The translations under genes and the position numbers were made by a program. Positions 1 through 12,914 of a stretch of DNA of 64,000 nt are shown in pieces (within the stretch, counting starts at the first letter, position 1; the number at the start of each line of letters is the position of its first letter). The notes below the pieces were generated by a model. That model was not told the origin of the DNA. It saw only the letters and a list, made by a program, of their open reading frames with translations, and made no database searches. The DNA is from Solea solea (lineage: Eukaryota > Chordata > Actinopteri > Pleuronectiformes > Soleidae): NCBI RefSeq assembly GCF_958295425.1, contig NC_081146.1:22267458-22331457 (forward strand). The letters are read 5' to 3'.

Positions 1-384
1 TTAGTAGCGCCGAACGTGACTCTGTGGAAGCCAGTCAGTAACTCTGTGAAGGGGAAATACTGACGTTTGTTCATATTTTTCCCACTAATAATAGGACAAC
101 ATTAACGCAACGTCTCAGTGCTCGGCGCGTTTCCGTGGCTGTTGAAGCTCCGTGTGTGTGTGTGTTGCTGCCCAACGCAAGAAGCCACTGAACGTGAACT
201 GTGAAGCCAATGTTCAAACGAAAGGCCACAAAGAAAAAAGACAAAGGAAAATAATAATCAGATAGATTAAATGTATCTTTATCTTTTATTTATTTAATTA
301 CGTTATTTTTATTTATTGTACTTAAGAACAAACCTCACAGATAACGTTTCCATAATTCCGTGATGTAATTGAAACTAGAAATGC

Positions 385-690
385 AAGTAATGATTACTTT
401 TCATAATCTGATAATAGAGTAATTGGTTGGTCCATAAAATGTAAAAACAAAAATGTTGATCATTGTTTACCAAACCTGGAAATAATGATGTTCTCAAATG
501 TCTTTTGTTTCGTCCCCAACCATAATTATTCAATTTTAATGATTTCTTTGTTACATGAAGCAAAAGAAAACCCAAAAGATATTCACATATAAGAAGCAGA
601 AAAATTTGAAAACTGGTTTAATTGTTTTAAAAATGCACTCAAACCAATTAAACGATTATCAAAATAGTAATCGATGTTTTAATAATTTAA
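385..690 (+). repeat. GGGCTGCAAC-family MITE, degenerate copy
   Basis: The body shows the motifs shared by the copies in this window: TTGGTCCATAAAATGT, then GTTGATCATTGTTTACCAAA, a run ending ATGATTTCTTTGTTA, and a 3' part with paired AATCGATT-like ends. The termini are eroded. The same core recurs at 1447, 2502, 17085, 24299, 25195 and 58240. The ends and the fish-wide distribution known for such sequences suggest a hAT-type non-autonomous element, but the superfamily is an inference. Confidence 0.6.
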
Positions 691-1446
691 AAAACATTTA
701 AAAAAGTGTTTTGGGAAATTATTTTAAATATTTTTTCTGTTTTTTTAAAGCGAAAAATATATTTAAACAGAACATCGGTGACTTTCAAATCGGCTATAAA
801 TGAGAACTGTTACTCCTCCTGGGGAATTTTACTTTCAGTCCTATTCTTTTGTTATGTTTCTTAAAGACATGTCTCCTTTTTCTTTTTTAGAATTTGTGTA
901 CGAAGGTCCACTGTGTGGTTAAAAGAGTCAATTTAATCCCTTTACTGCAAACTGTGGAAGAAAAGTGTAGGTCAGCCAGTGTATGTTTGTACACAGACCT
1001 CTCACCTGTTGCTCATTTGTCTTCAGAGATAATTATGGGTATTGCATTGCATGATGAGAAGAAATGCGGCACTCTTGGCGTTTCTCCTCAGTGCAAACAG
1101 ACGTGTGCACTCAGTAGGTTAGTAAAACAGCAGCTCTGTGCCTGCGCCTCTCTGTATTTCTTCATCCTATTGGTCATGTATCTGATAACACGTCTGCCCA
1201 GAAATAGACCTGACATATAATCAAGATATGCAGGTGAAATTGCTTGTTTTTGGCCTAAAAACAATGGGGTAAAGATCTTTGTCTCTCCTCACTACCTGTT
1301 TTTCTGCAGCTGGTGAGGTTAGCTGCTTTATATGGGTTTTTGTGTGGGTTCTTGACCACGCACCGCCCAGGTTTGTTCTGTTAAAATTGTACTTAAGTGT
1401 ACATTTTCTGAAAGGAGCTTATAAAAGGGTCATAGTGCTACTAATT

Positions 1447-1707
1447 AGGGCTGCAACGATTATTCAGTTAATACAATTACTATTCAGTGTTCTGGTTTTT
1501 CAGCTTCATATAACAAAGAAAACATTAAAACTGAATCATTTTGTTTTGTGAATAAAACAAGACATTTGAGAACGTTTTCATTTCCGGGTTTGGTAAATAC
1601 AGATCAACATTTTCTGACATTTTATGGACCAAACAAGTACTCGATCAATTCAGAAAATAATCAGCAGATTAATCAATTATGAAATAAATCTTTAGTTGCA
1701 GCACTAC
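1447..1707 (-). repeat. GGGCTGCAAC-family MITE, inverted copy
   Basis: Starts AGGGCTGCAACGATTATTCA and ends GTTGCAGCACT, so imperfect terminal inverted repeats can be seen. The interior contains TTTTATGGACCAAACAAGTA, the reverse complement of the TTGTTTGGTCCATAAA core of the plus-strand copies. Confidence 0.7.
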
Positions 1708-2501
1708 TGCTAATTATCTACTAGTGTTACATTTTATAACTCTCATTTGTACTTTTTATTTTCATTTTTATTTCATGGGAGGAATTAGTATGAAGTTTAA
1801 CACAGTTAGAAACTGCTGTATGTTACAGTGGGTTTGGATCTGAAGCAACGAAACAGTTTTCCAAAGATTAACTGTACAATCGTACAAACGGTTGACTGTT
1901 TTAAAGTTGTCAAATTCTTGCTAGAGATGACGTCTGTCGATTCAAAAATCACTGAATTCACAGCTCATGTCCCCCTTGAATCCTAGTGGAGCTCCAAAAG
2001 TCTCCTAAATGTGATAAACTGATTAACTGTTGGTTCCATGTGGATCTGTGTTTGTGACATGCGCCTCTCTGTTACACTAATGCTTTACATTGTCCTGGCT
2101 CCCCCTCTGACTAGACAGAATCAGTCACCCTGAGCTGGGCATTAGGCCTGGTTGAAGCAGACCACCTGTAGTGATTCATCTGAATGTGATTACCATGTTG
2201 GCACGTACAGCCGCTCTGCTGTGCTGCTCTACAACGCCACTTCCTGCTTTTTTATTTATTACATATCTCAGAAACATTTCACTTTGATGCACACAGTATA
2301 ATTAGACCCTGTTATTAGGCCATGCCATTCTATTTTAGCTGTGACTGGTCAGCTGTTTCAGTGTGTGCGAGTGCACTGATTTGGTCCGTGGCTTCTTGAG
2401 CCTGCAGGACCCGGAGTCAAAAAAGTTTTTACTAAGCCAGAATAGTGTTTTGGTATTGGTTGTGGGTTTGGCAAACAAAGTAAGCTCATAAATACATTCT
2501 A

Positions 2502-2696
2502 GGGCTGCAACTAATGATTATTGTCTTATTTATATTATTTATAATCGATTGATCCAGCACTTGTTTGGTCCATAAATGTCAAAAAATGTTAATCATTGTT
2601 TACCAAACATGGAAATGATGATGTTCTTGAATGTCTTGCTTTGATTTCTTTGTTATATGGAGCCAAGAAACCAGAAAATACCATAACTCGGTCAAC
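2502..2696 (+). repeat. GGGCTGCAAC-family MITE, 3'-truncated copy
   Basis: Starts AGGGCTGCAACTAATGATTA, then TTGTTTGGTCCATAAATGTC, ATCATTGTTTACCAAACATG and GATTTCTTTGTTATATGGAG. The right terminal repeat is missing. Confidence 0.7.
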
Positions 2697-3639
2697 ACTG
2701 TGACTTTCAGTTTAAGTTTGACCTTGTAGTCTCTCATCTCATGACAGAAATCCTTGTTCTTACTTTTCTCTGTCATTATCTCTCGTAACAAGTTCTCTCC
2801 TGAAACTAAACAAACAACAGCAGGAGATAAATCTACTTCCTGTTTACCACCAGGACACGCCCATGTCCAGTGCACCTGAATGGTCACATGAAATTAATTT
2901 ATTTATAGGTGTGTTGGTGAGTCTGACACTGAGCTGACATGCTCACGTGTGTGCAAATCGTGCTTTCAAATAAAAATATAGTATAGCATGTATGTAGCCT
3001 TTTGTCCCTTTTTTTTCCTTCTGATGCATGACTAGGATCAGCATGGGTGCCCTTCATATTGCACACACATGCGCCAGGACTTCCTTTATTATGTATTATC
3101 ACTTGAAAGTACGTATGAAAGAAAGACAGGAAAATGAATAGGACAGACAGGGTTCAAAGATGGTTCTTCAAGGAAAGACAATGATGAGGACAACAAAGAA
3201 AGAAAAGCTCAAGTGACACACATTTTTCCTCGGTGCAGTGCTGACTTGTGTTTGAGGGTGAGTTTCCTTTAAGGGGGTGTCAGCTGCTCTATGACAGTGT
3301 GTCTGTGTGCTGAGCTGTTCCCGGGCAGCATTGTGCCTGATTTAGCCGGAATGCTCGGATAGCAACAGTAACAACTTTTAGCTTTGGCTGCTTTGTGAGG
3401 AGAAGTCACACACATCTCAGCTGTGGAGAGTCACTCAGTCCCACTCAGACCGTGTGCTTGCTTATAGAAGACTTTTGCCCTCCCCCCACCTCCCACCTCC
3501 GCTCCCTGGCTGCACCTCCACCCCTCTCCCCCCTTCTGTCTCCCTCCCCCTCCCTCTTTCCATTTCTACCTGACATCTTCAAACTATTTCCGCGTCATTC
3601 CTGCCTCACGCCGTTTGAAGAGACAGTGGGAAACTAAGC

Positions 3640-3790
3640 CGATCGCCCCTCCCATGGACCCCGCCGCCAGCCAATCACAGGCGGGGACGGGACTTGCGTG
3701 CAGCCAATCGCTGCGCAGCTGCCACGGCGTCGGGTAGCAACAGAGGCTGTAGAAAGGGTGCGTGTACCCGCGCACAGAGAAGTTGAAATG
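3640..3790. promoter_or_regulatory. Promoter-like block with two CCAAT boxes
   Basis: A compact GC- and CpG-rich patch in AT-rich surroundings. It contains AGCCAATCACAGGCGGGG and, about 35 bases on, GCAGCCAATCGCTGCGC, that is two CCAAT boxes in the same orientation with GC-box-like sequence between. This arrangement is typical of TATA-less vertebrate promoters. It may serve dyrk1b through a distant untranslated first exon, or a gene to the left. The assignment is inference. Confidence 0.4.
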
Positions 3791-4260
3791 TTTTCAAAGA
3801 CTGGAGGAACAAAATGAGCCAGTGTGAGCTTCATGGTTCACCACCAGTCACAAAAAATGTTGTATTATTAAACCACCATCCTCCACCTCCACGTTTGATG
3901 TGTTTAACTCCACAAACTGCAACTTTTCTGCCTTTAGTTTGGAGCCCAGTGTGTTCATGTACACATTTTAATGATGTCCATCAATAAAAAAGACATCTGT
4001 CTCCTCCTTTAACCTAGTTATTATAATTCCTTTTTTGAGCAGACACAAATCTAACGTATATTGTTGCAAACATTTGGATAATAACAACAACAACGTACAT
4101 GTTAGATTTTTAGATATTTCTTGTTCTAAATCCAGGGTAATACGTTGAGCAAAGTACTGTCAACGTGTCTGGTTAAGTGCTCATGATTATGTTTCACACC
4201 ATTCTCATCAGTGAAAGTTTAGAAAGTGAAGTAAATCAACTAAAGAGCGTTTTATGTATG

Positions 4261-5100
4261 CGTGTATATAAAGTCCCAGTATATATATCCCGCTGTTACT
4301 ATAAATGGACAGGACAGGAGAGGTCTGCTTGGAGCAGCCTACTGCGCCCAGAGGGAAGGTTACTGTCCCGCTAATTCAAACTCGTCGTTGTTAATAGTTG
4401 ATAAACACTCTCGCCCTCTGAGTTGCTCCTCGCCGGGGAAAGAAACTTATGATATGTCACTAATGTCATTTACACACACAGTACTGTGTGAGGCTGCGCC
4501 ACACAGAGCAGCGCGCACCCCCATCACGGCCACTTGGTACGGTCCGTATCGCAGGGTGGGGGAGCCGTGTGGTAGAGGAGCACAGATTCCGTCTAACGGA
4601 GAAGCACGGAAAGAGAAAACGGGCGAGAAACATGAGTCGAAGTCGCCCCGGTGAAGGTTTCCATCATGAAGGAATATAAACCTCCGACATTTGTGATTAA
4701 AAGAAGCGGCGGAGGACGCGAGGTGTGAGTGGAAGGAGAGCGGAAGCGCACGAACGAAGTGGCGCGTCCAGAAGCGACTGCAGGCGTCTGACAGCGAGCT
4801 CAGGAACTCCGCTGAATGTTGGTCTGTGTAACTCCACTTTGAGACGAGTTTTCAAGGTTCCTTTTTTTGTTTTGGTTCGTCGCGGTTTAGACTTTGTTTG
4901 TGGTCTTATTTCGGTGCCATTTACCTCGGCGGTGCGACTCCTTCCTGGATCGAGTTGCCGTGGTAAACAGAGGTCGAGTGTGGAAGCAGTGTCTGTAAAA
5001 GCAGGCCGTCAGCGGCTTGTCATGTTGCTCTTTTTAACACGCGGAAACGTTTGGCTTCTGACACAACGGCTTGGATTCAAACTTTTTTAAACCCAGTTTC
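4261..5100 (+). promoter_or_regulatory. CpG-rich block, candidate dyrk1b promoter and untranslated exon
   Basis: CpG dinucleotides are frequent from about 4480 to 5060, unlike the flanks. TATA-like stretches lie near 4262-4310. A strong donor-like site (GCGAG|GTGTGAGT) near 4722 could end an untranslated exon. Overlapping open frames of 121 and 130 codons exist here, but they look like by-products of GC-rich DNA and I do not call them as proteins. The nearest plus-strand gene downstream is dyrk1b, whose start would then be about 15 kb away; long first introns are common in this kinase family. Confidence 0.4.
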
Positions 5101-6519
5101 TTCACCACTGGTGACCCCCAAAGGACGGGGCCCGTACAGGGAGTTGCAGCTTGGACGGTCCTGTCAGAAGAACTTTGTCTGGAACTACACGTCTTTGTGA
5201 AATCGATACGCTGCAGTGGACGGCTTTGTTTACACGTATCTGTGTTGTCACAGTGTTTCAGGATTGCATTATTTTATGGTTTCAAAAGGACCACCTTGTA
5301 TGCAGACTGTAGGCAGGTCAAGGGGGGCAGAGTGACCCTGGCAGCTCTCTGGCTCTGTGGCTGTACAGACTGTGTGACATCGTCAGTGCATGGCTGTGTG
5401 TGTGTCACTGGATTAATCTGAGTGATAACATCACTCCACACTGCTCCACTCTGACCAGTGACCAGTACCCCCCCTCCAGAAAGCGCCAGTAATTGGAGCT
5501 ATTTTTAGTGTAAGGGATGGGGTAAAAGCAGGCAGCTGGAAACCCAACTCCCCTCCTCCTCCTTCTCTTGTCCCTTCTGTCACACTACCTTGCTCAGCCC
5601 ACCTGGCAGTATGCTGGGTAAGCCTGGTTAGCAACACAGACTTGACTTACAGCTAGGTAATGTGCTCCATTACTAGGCTGGAAGAATAACAAAAGTTGGA
5701 TTTCCTGCTGAATAATTGTGTCCAAACTTACCCTGGAGTTTTGTTAACGTGGGGGTATCAGTTGTACTGTGTTCTACTGGATACGCCTGCGCTGGACATA
5801 CATTTTGGAACACTACTTAGAAGATGTCTGAAGGACTACTAACTGTGTACTTGTGGTTAAACCTGTTGTGGACTAAGTGAACATATAATAAGCAAGTAGA
5901 GTCTATGCCTTTACCCCTTAGCTGTTTAGCTCAAACTCTTAAATCGGAGTAGCCACTTGTTAACATAGTATATTATAGGAGAAACCTACCTTCGACTACC
6001 TACAACATTGGTCACCAGCGGTCTGGAGGGGCACAAACCTCCAGCACACATAAAGAATGCATGAAACTGCCGAAACAGACATAAATAAAAGCTATCCTGA
6101 CTAACCAAATATCCTATTTCCTCCCACTCCCCATACCCACAGAGAAACAAAATATATATGTAGAATGAGAGATTATATCTTTAGTGTAACTTCACAGAAT
6201 ACAGAGATCGCATCCTTTATATTTTTACTTCAGAGAGACAAGCTGCCTGTACACCAGTTGGTTGCCTTAGAAACCACAGTCACAAAAAAATCTTACAAGA
6301 GAAATAAGCCAGAGAAGACGGTGCCTTTTGATTGGTCGGTTGGTTTCCCACCATTTCAAGATTCGTTGATTTAGTTGGATGTAAACTGTTGAAGTGAACT
6401 CTGGGATTGAAAACACGCCTGATGACAGTTACCCGACCCCTTACAAGCCCCGCCCACCTGTCAGAGTGTTTTGACTGACAGTATTTCCTTGCTGGATTGA
6501 ACAATTGCCAAGCATTTCC
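5101..6519. other. Non-coding DNA, nothing recognised
   Basis: I see neither a repeat with recognisable ends nor a plausible exon here. Short open frames of 66-74 codons have no coding character. Confidence 0.5.
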
Positions 6520-6622
6520 ATGGTGATCACGTCATCATCTGTGGAGGACAAGACCGTGCCCTCTTGCAGGATGGTCCAGTCCGAACCGTGGATAACCTCT
6601 GCCCTGCTTCGCAAGAACAAGA
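6520..6622 (+). CDS. Candidate alternative first coding exon of dyrk1b
   Basis: An ATG at 6520 (context TTCCATGG) opens a frame without stops that looks coding: about 34 codons rich in acidic, Ser, Pro and Lys/Arg residues, beginning MVITSSSVEDK and ending LLRKNK. It is followed by a donor-like site A|GTCAGT at 6623, leaving one base of a split codon. The dyrk1b exon at 19476-19642 is open right up to its acceptor and needs exactly one incoming base to stay in frame, so the two would join as ...RKNK-S-VSSSG. The phase match and coding look are seen in the sequence; that they are joined is inference, because the intron would be 12.9 kb and the donor lacks the usual G at position -1. If real, dyrk1b gains about 70 N-terminal residues, including a 12-Ser run. 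Confidence 0.35.
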
Positions 6623-7424
6623 GTCAGTACGCACACACACACACACACAAACAAACATAGGTTAAACTCCTTTCTTCCTTATCATAGCCACAGTTGTTTG
6701 TAAATCTGCTGTCACTGTAATCTGTTAATAATCTCTGATAGTCAGTATGGAATTATGATTGTTTGTTTTGGGTTGTAGTTTGCCGTGGATGGATGTGTTT
6801 TGTTGGTTGCTGGCGTTGTATAGCTAAGCAGAATATATCGAACTCACAAGGTCAAAAATTACAACGTAATTTTGAATTGTCGTAATTGCCCAGATCTTGA
6901 CCACGTTCTGGGGTTGTTTCGTTGTCTGACACAGAATATGTTCAGCTTGGTTTAATGAACTGCGTACTCAAAGCTGCTTTAACAAAAACCTTGTGTAGTT
7001 GAGACTTGGTACCTATCTTAAATGGCTTTTCTTTGTAGTTTTCAGCTGGTCATCAGGTTTTATGTATTTGAATTGAATTGTTCTGGAGAAGCCAGAGTAA
7101 GCCTGAATTACTTGTAATTGCTGTTACAAATGTCTTAATTCTGTTACAGTTGTAGAAGGATGCAAGTAATACTGAATATTTAGCCTGTGTGTGGAGTAGA
7201 CTGATGTGGGCTGGATCATCAGGTGTATTGTTTTGAACTATATTTCTTTGATTTAACACTATTTCTTTACTCTTTTGAAACAGTCTTAACACAAACTAGA
7301 CTTTAAAACCTCCACGAAAGAAAGTTTACTGTGGGACTGTGAGGATACAGACTGCTGTGAGTGTATTTTTTAGTTTTACACATCCACCAATATAATCATA
7401 CATAAATGTCCAAAAATTACTTAA

Positions 7425-7760
7425 ATTACCAACAGCAGTTTGTGTAAACGACCTTGGGTAAGAAGTCGCCTTGGATAAGCGTAAAACTGACAAAAGCAGA
7501 GGAGACTGGGAAGTTTTGTCGTCACTTTCACCTTAGCTGTGTTCGGAGGAACCAGCGTATTTTCCACTTTCGTATTTGTTGTTGGTGGAGCGTAGATGCG
7601 CTGGAGACTCATTGTATTTACACTTCTGTTTAAAGTGGTCACAAAGCGCCTCCAACCACCTCTCAAAGTGGTTTGGCAGATTGGATAAGAATCCGTCCTC
7701 ATTGCGTCTTCTGATCACAGAAAACGCATTTTAATGCCAGGTGTAAACGGGGCCTGAGAC
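7425..7760. repeat. Repeat ending in CAGGTGTAAACGGGGCC
   Basis: The right end, GCCAGGTGTAAACGGGGCC, is a terminus common in fish non-autonomous repeats. A related sequence near 45583-45735 ends ACCAGGTATAAGTGGGGGCC. The left end is not clear. Confidence 0.35.
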
Positions 7761-9407
7761 ACACATGAACTGTGACTGCGGGCTGGGTGAATTTGTGTTG
7801 ATGTTGTTGTGACTTAATCATCCAGTCAAGGCTGATAGCTTTCAAACAAGATATGTTGGAATGCAGGACTCCACAGAGATTTACATGCCTGTTATAAAAC
7901 ATAAAATAATGAGTACAGGGATATTTGTTGGAGCTGCTTTACATTATGATGACTCCTGAACAGATCAGCCTGTGGATTCCCCGTAGTCCCAGAGAGGGAT
8001 CCCTCACGTCCAGGCTCTGTTTTAACATCCAGCCGGGAATTAAATTTGAGCCCTGACATTTTGCAGCTTGCTTGTTCAGCTTTTTTTTTTGCCTGCACAA
8101 TAGCTCTTCTATTCTTACTGTTCATCCTTGTTTATCACTTATTGCTTATCAGTTATAATTGTGTTTTTATTTTTGTCGGCTAGAAACAATGCTATTATTA
8201 AATAGACTTAATTTGCAATTAAAAAATAAAGTAATAATACCAGATCAGTATAGTTAAGTATATAACCTTTCGCCTGTAGTTTGTGGGAACATTTGGCAGA
8301 TGATCGGTTGCAGACTTCTTCAGGAACGCCTGAAGGTTGGCAGTTTGGGATTTGTGCTATCAAGTCTTATCACTTCACATGTTTGTTTGTGGCCAGAAAA
8401 TCCAGAAAGCAAAATACCTGATTTAACATGTAGATGAGAGCTCCTTGCTTCACTAGCCAGGAGCAGTATGTGTATAACATTGTAAAAAACAATGAAACAA
8501 AAAACATGTCAGTGGTGTGGACCATTTTTAAAATGTGTGACATAATGTATGAAATCTGCAAACTATGCCAGTATAATATTACTCAGGGGGGGAAGCCACA
8601 CAACTAATTGGACAAGGCACTGTAAGACACATCATCTCAACACAGGACACAAACGTTTTAAAAGTAAAGCTCTGTGATAATACAGTAACAATATATAATT
8701 CATTAATATAACTTACCAAAGGATTGAGACAATGTACGATTGCTATGAATGCTTAACACATGTTTAAGAATTGTTACTGGGTTTAAGTGTTATAAACTAC
8801 TTTCAAACCACAAGTGAACGGTTATTTCAACCTCAACTTGGGGTGCAAATTTCAAATCTTAAATTATGTGATATTTGTTGCAAAACTGTTTTATTATCAT
8901 AAAAGTTTTTGGTCATATCGCCCAGCCACTGATATGAACATTATTCAAATTCAAAAGACAGACTTTACTGGTGTATATTACAAAAAAAAGAACAGACGTA
9001 TCGGAGGGTTACGTTACAATCCATTACTGGCCGTTCTTAAGCCAGTGTGAGACAACACTCACTACCTCCTGTCACGTCAGATATAAAAGCCATTTCACAT
9101 AAAAGCCATTTCAAAATAAAGATCCTGTGAAAAGAAATAAGGAAACCTAACAGTGGGATATGCTGATTTAACATTCCCAACTAATAACTTGAATTGAATC
9201 AGAACAATGTAAATTATTTTCAATGTCAGTTATGTTGATCATATAATGGTGTCTTTTAGTGTTGCTCTCCAAAGTGTTCAAATCAGTCAATGTCCAAACT
9301 GGGTCAAGATGCAAACATCCTGCCATTTCTTAATTCTTAGTCCCATGATGTTTCTACACATGACAGGTAAACACAAACTCCGTAAAGCTCAATTTGTACT
9401 CTCATTA

Positions 9408-9500
9408 TGTGTGTGTATATATATATATATACTGTATGTATGTATATGTGTATATGTATATATATATATATATGTATGTATGTATGTATATATGTATACG

Positions 9501-9533
<33 letters not shown>

Positions 9534-9584
9534 ATGTATATGTATACATATATATGTATATATATATACATACATACAGTATGC
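9408..9584. repeat. (TA)n/(TATG)n microsatellite
   Basis: About 175 bases of alternating TA, TATG and TGTA units. The Tyr/Ile/Cys-rich open frames over it on both strands are artefacts. Confidence 0.95.
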
Positions 9585-11473
9585 TGCTTTAACAACATGA
9601 ACAAAAATAACATTGTATTGTTATCTGTGCAGAAAACACGATTGGCACGTCCTTAGTTGATGCTGATGTGTACTCCTCCATCTCCCGTCCAGGTTGAAGT
9701 GGGGTGGTGGTTTTGTTATATCCTGTGTCAGGGTAGTGTCAGATGTGATGCAGGTACATGAATGTCTTCACCTTTTTTTCATCTTTGAACACCTCACTGT
9801 CATATGATCCATTATGCATCTTTCAGCAAGTCCTACTTTTAACTGAAGAGCCAGTGTTCACAAGTGATTACACACTAGGTTCAATCGTGGTTTGTCTGTT
9901 GATGCTTTCTTAAACGTCTTGCTTTATTTTGGTTCCAACTTGTCGCTGTATCCTCGTTCCTGTTGTCATCTAGCCATCACTGGTCCTTGGTTTGGTTTGG
10001 TTTGGTTTGTTTTGTGTTTGTGCATCTTTGTGGTTTATGTCTATAATGATAAACTTTGCTCTGCATTCTATCACAAATAGTGGAAAGGTTTCAGTTCTCT
10101 GACTGTCTCAGACACCGTCACATAAAGGTCCTTGTCCTGTCCTCGATTAACAACTTGCCTCATTAAATACTTTTTCTGGGTCACATCTGCAGAGTTCTCT
10201 ACATCAATGCTTGGTTGGATATTTTTAACCTTCATTCCAACACTGAGGTCCTTGTCATTTGGTTGCAGTGCATTGTAGAACATAACCTCCTTATTGGTCA
10301 GCTGAAGCAACATGCTGTATCACGTTTGCTTGCTCACTTTTATAGTAATTTAGGTTGTTTGCATCAACCCATAGGATTTGTGTCTATTGTTTTTTCGCGG
10401 CACTGTGAATTACTTAGCAATAAAAAAATGAAGGTTGCTAGAGATCATACAGAGTTGAGCTTTAAGGTCTTGAACCAGAGCTAACAGGTGTAGTGTCACA
10501 GGCTGGATTTTAACATCTTATTGATTAGCTGTAAGGCTTCCTGCTCTGGTGTTTTGCTCAACATCAGAACTCCACAAGATCATTTGCAGAGGTCTTCATC
10601 TGTTTTTGTCCTTGACCTAATCCTAAACAGGGAATTTAAGACTGTTTTGTAAGTTTGATTAAGATTTGTTCATGTTTTCATTTGCTTTTTATTACTGTTC
10701 CAGCTGCATTATTGCACTACTCAACCAGGTGTCTTCTGCTTTTGTTATGAGATGTGTGAAATCTTCATGGAAATGTGTTCTCTTCACTGTAGTCACACCC
10801 ATTGTTGTATGTTATTGCTGGCTACTGCTGTCCGTCAGCCAATATACACGGATCACTGTTTTCTACACACACTGTTAGGCTACATCCATACAACTCCATT
10901 TTTGTTTCAGAATGCATCAACTCTGCTCTGGACATGCCTGATGTCCACACTACCCTGGCGTTTTTGAGCCCCAAAGATTAGTTAAAAAACGTAAGGCTGC
11001 ATTGAAGTATAGATGGGCAAATACAAAGATCTTTGGAAACGATAATGCAATTACTGAAATTTTCTTTGTTATTGTTTTTCATCGGCCACAACTTGAATAT
11101 CGGCTGTGAATGAAAAGCTCAGTTTTACGTTCGCTTACTTTCATTTCCACTTTCATTAGTAGTACTTTGTGAAACCAAACAAAGAAGCACATGCATGCCC
11201 TGTGCACCTGAATGGTCACATGGTGTACGTTTTTTCTACATGTGTATGGATGCTGAAAACTAATTCTAATCATTTCAGATTTTATTTGAACTCTAATCAG
11301 TTGTAGGCAGGAGACTTGGTCTTACTTTATCCTGCCAGCTGTCCACCCCCCCCCCATATACCCATATATTCTTGTCATTGATCATAACCCCTCTTTTGAC
11401 GAATCAAGCTGTTATTTGGGGGAATGCCTTCAAATGAATTGTGTTTCACAGAATATTTTGCGTGTATCTTCAC

Positions 11474-11764
11474 AAGGGATGCATTTTTGCAGATATCCGA
11501 TATGGTCATGTAGTCTTTTCTGTAGTGGAAATAATGTCATATTTTGCCCTCTCATGTCACAGCAGATGTAGATATACATTTTCTATGTTGAGCAAAATAA
11601 ACAATTGTAAGAAACAATAGTTATAGCCATAGACGTAGAAGTCAAGGCGGTAGCAGTCCTATTTGGCCTACTGTTGTAGTCATCAGTCATATCGGCAGTG
11701 GTATTTGCCGATATCTGATCATACATTTTAAAGCCAATATCTGCCGAAATGATGCGTCCCTAAT
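11474..11764. repeat. MITE with AGGGATGCAT termini
   Basis: Begins AAGGGATGCATTTTTGCAGA and ends GAAATGATGCGTCCCTAA, imperfect terminal inverted repeats (AGGGATGCAT / ATGCGTCCCT). GATATC- and CGATAT-like words inside are typical of a hAT-like fish MITE. No open frame. Confidence 0.6.
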
Positions 11765-12123
11765 GTTGGGCTTGTTCCTGCAATGTTATCATAATATTAT
11801 CATGGTATCATATCCAAACGTGGTGCAGTAGCTTTGTTTGACACCCCCATCGTGACATGGTTTCCCTTCTTCTTATTGCTCTGCATCCATGTGTGCATTT
11901 TTTTTTTTTTTTAATTCCTGAGATAAAGTTTCCATGGAAAGTTTCTGGAAATTTTACCAGGAATGCCTGCTCCTTTGCAACCCTATGTAACATATTCTCT
12001 TCATTAGTCAGTACATATGTGTTTCAAAAGGCTGAACATGACCATGTCAGTGTATTTAAGGTATTTTAATACTGAAGAGTTGGTACATAACTGGGATACT
12101 CCAAAAATTACTATAACGGGGTA

Positions 12124-12162
<39 letters not shown>
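12124..12162. repeat. (GT)n microsatellite
   Basis: About 19 uninterrupted GT units. Confidence 0.95.
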
Positions 12163-12164
<2 letters not shown>

Positions 12165-12914
12165 AATATCAGAAGATGTGATGTCTTTACAAAGATGAGA
12201 TGTCATGATTAGCATTCAACCTGAGACAATATGGCTGTGGGAGCAGGAATAGTCAACTTTGACTGTTTTCTTTGAAAACTCGTTTGGCCTGCGTTGCTGA
12301 TTCAAAACTGTATTCACCCCCTGAGCCTCTCACTCTGTGTCACATGTTGTAGGTATGTCATTATTTCAAGCACATTGTGGTCACATTAGACGGACTTATG
12401 TTTCAGGAGGTGTGATGTTTCTCATGAAGTGTCTGTGTCAGGTGGTTGGAAATAACATTCTCAGTTCAAGCTTCCTCTCAGCAGCTTTTTTCAAACACAC
12501 ACACACGCTCACTCACCTGATAGAATCAGCTCAACTTGTTCTTTGAAAGACTATTTGGTATGTGTTCAAAAAGGTGTGCGTGGTCTATATTAGTAGATTT
12601 CCAGAGTGGGTCTTGATAGTTTATTTGAACTGTTAGACAGTCAGTTTCCATGTGTTAAACATGTATGTGTTGAGCAAAACCTGTAAATGCTCCCGAGTCA
12701 CCAAGGGATGAAACTACCTCATTGGTGGGTTTCCTTTTTTTTGCATCGAACTCGCAACTGGTGACAAATGTGGGGACTTTTTGTACTAACCTTAGCCTCC
12801 TCCTGTAGCAGAGAGTCAACAGTATTGCTGTGGGTTGGTCAGCTGACTGATCTTGGCACATGTAAATACAGCTGTTGTCTTTAATTTAAACTTCTGATTT
12901 AGATGACATGTCAC

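Larger units (their letters stand above)
1..3639. other. Non-genic DNA with MITE copies
   Basis: I see no gene here. The first 230 bases are moderately CpG-rich and could be the edge of a neighbouring gene's first exon, but no convincing reading frame or splice pair is present. The rest is AT-rich DNA carrying three copies of the GGGCTGCAAC-type MITE, listed separately. A 108-codon open frame at 894-1220 follows an AG acceptor-like site but resembles nothing I recognise and has non-coding-like composition. Confidence 0.6.

Noticed and set aside
894..1220. 108-codon open frame after an acceptor-like AG
   Set aside because: Composition and order of residues look random, no donor with coding continuation, no family recognised.
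4262..5421. Overlapping plus-strand frames of 116-130 codons in CpG-rich DNA
   Set aside because: Long frames arise by chance where stop codons are rare; several frames overlap, none has domain-like sequence.
9246..9656. 136-codon and mirror frames over the TA/TATG repeat
   Set aside because: Translations of a microsatellite (Tyr/Ile/Cys alternation); same for frames at 21430-21908, 33680-34055 and 58879-59271.
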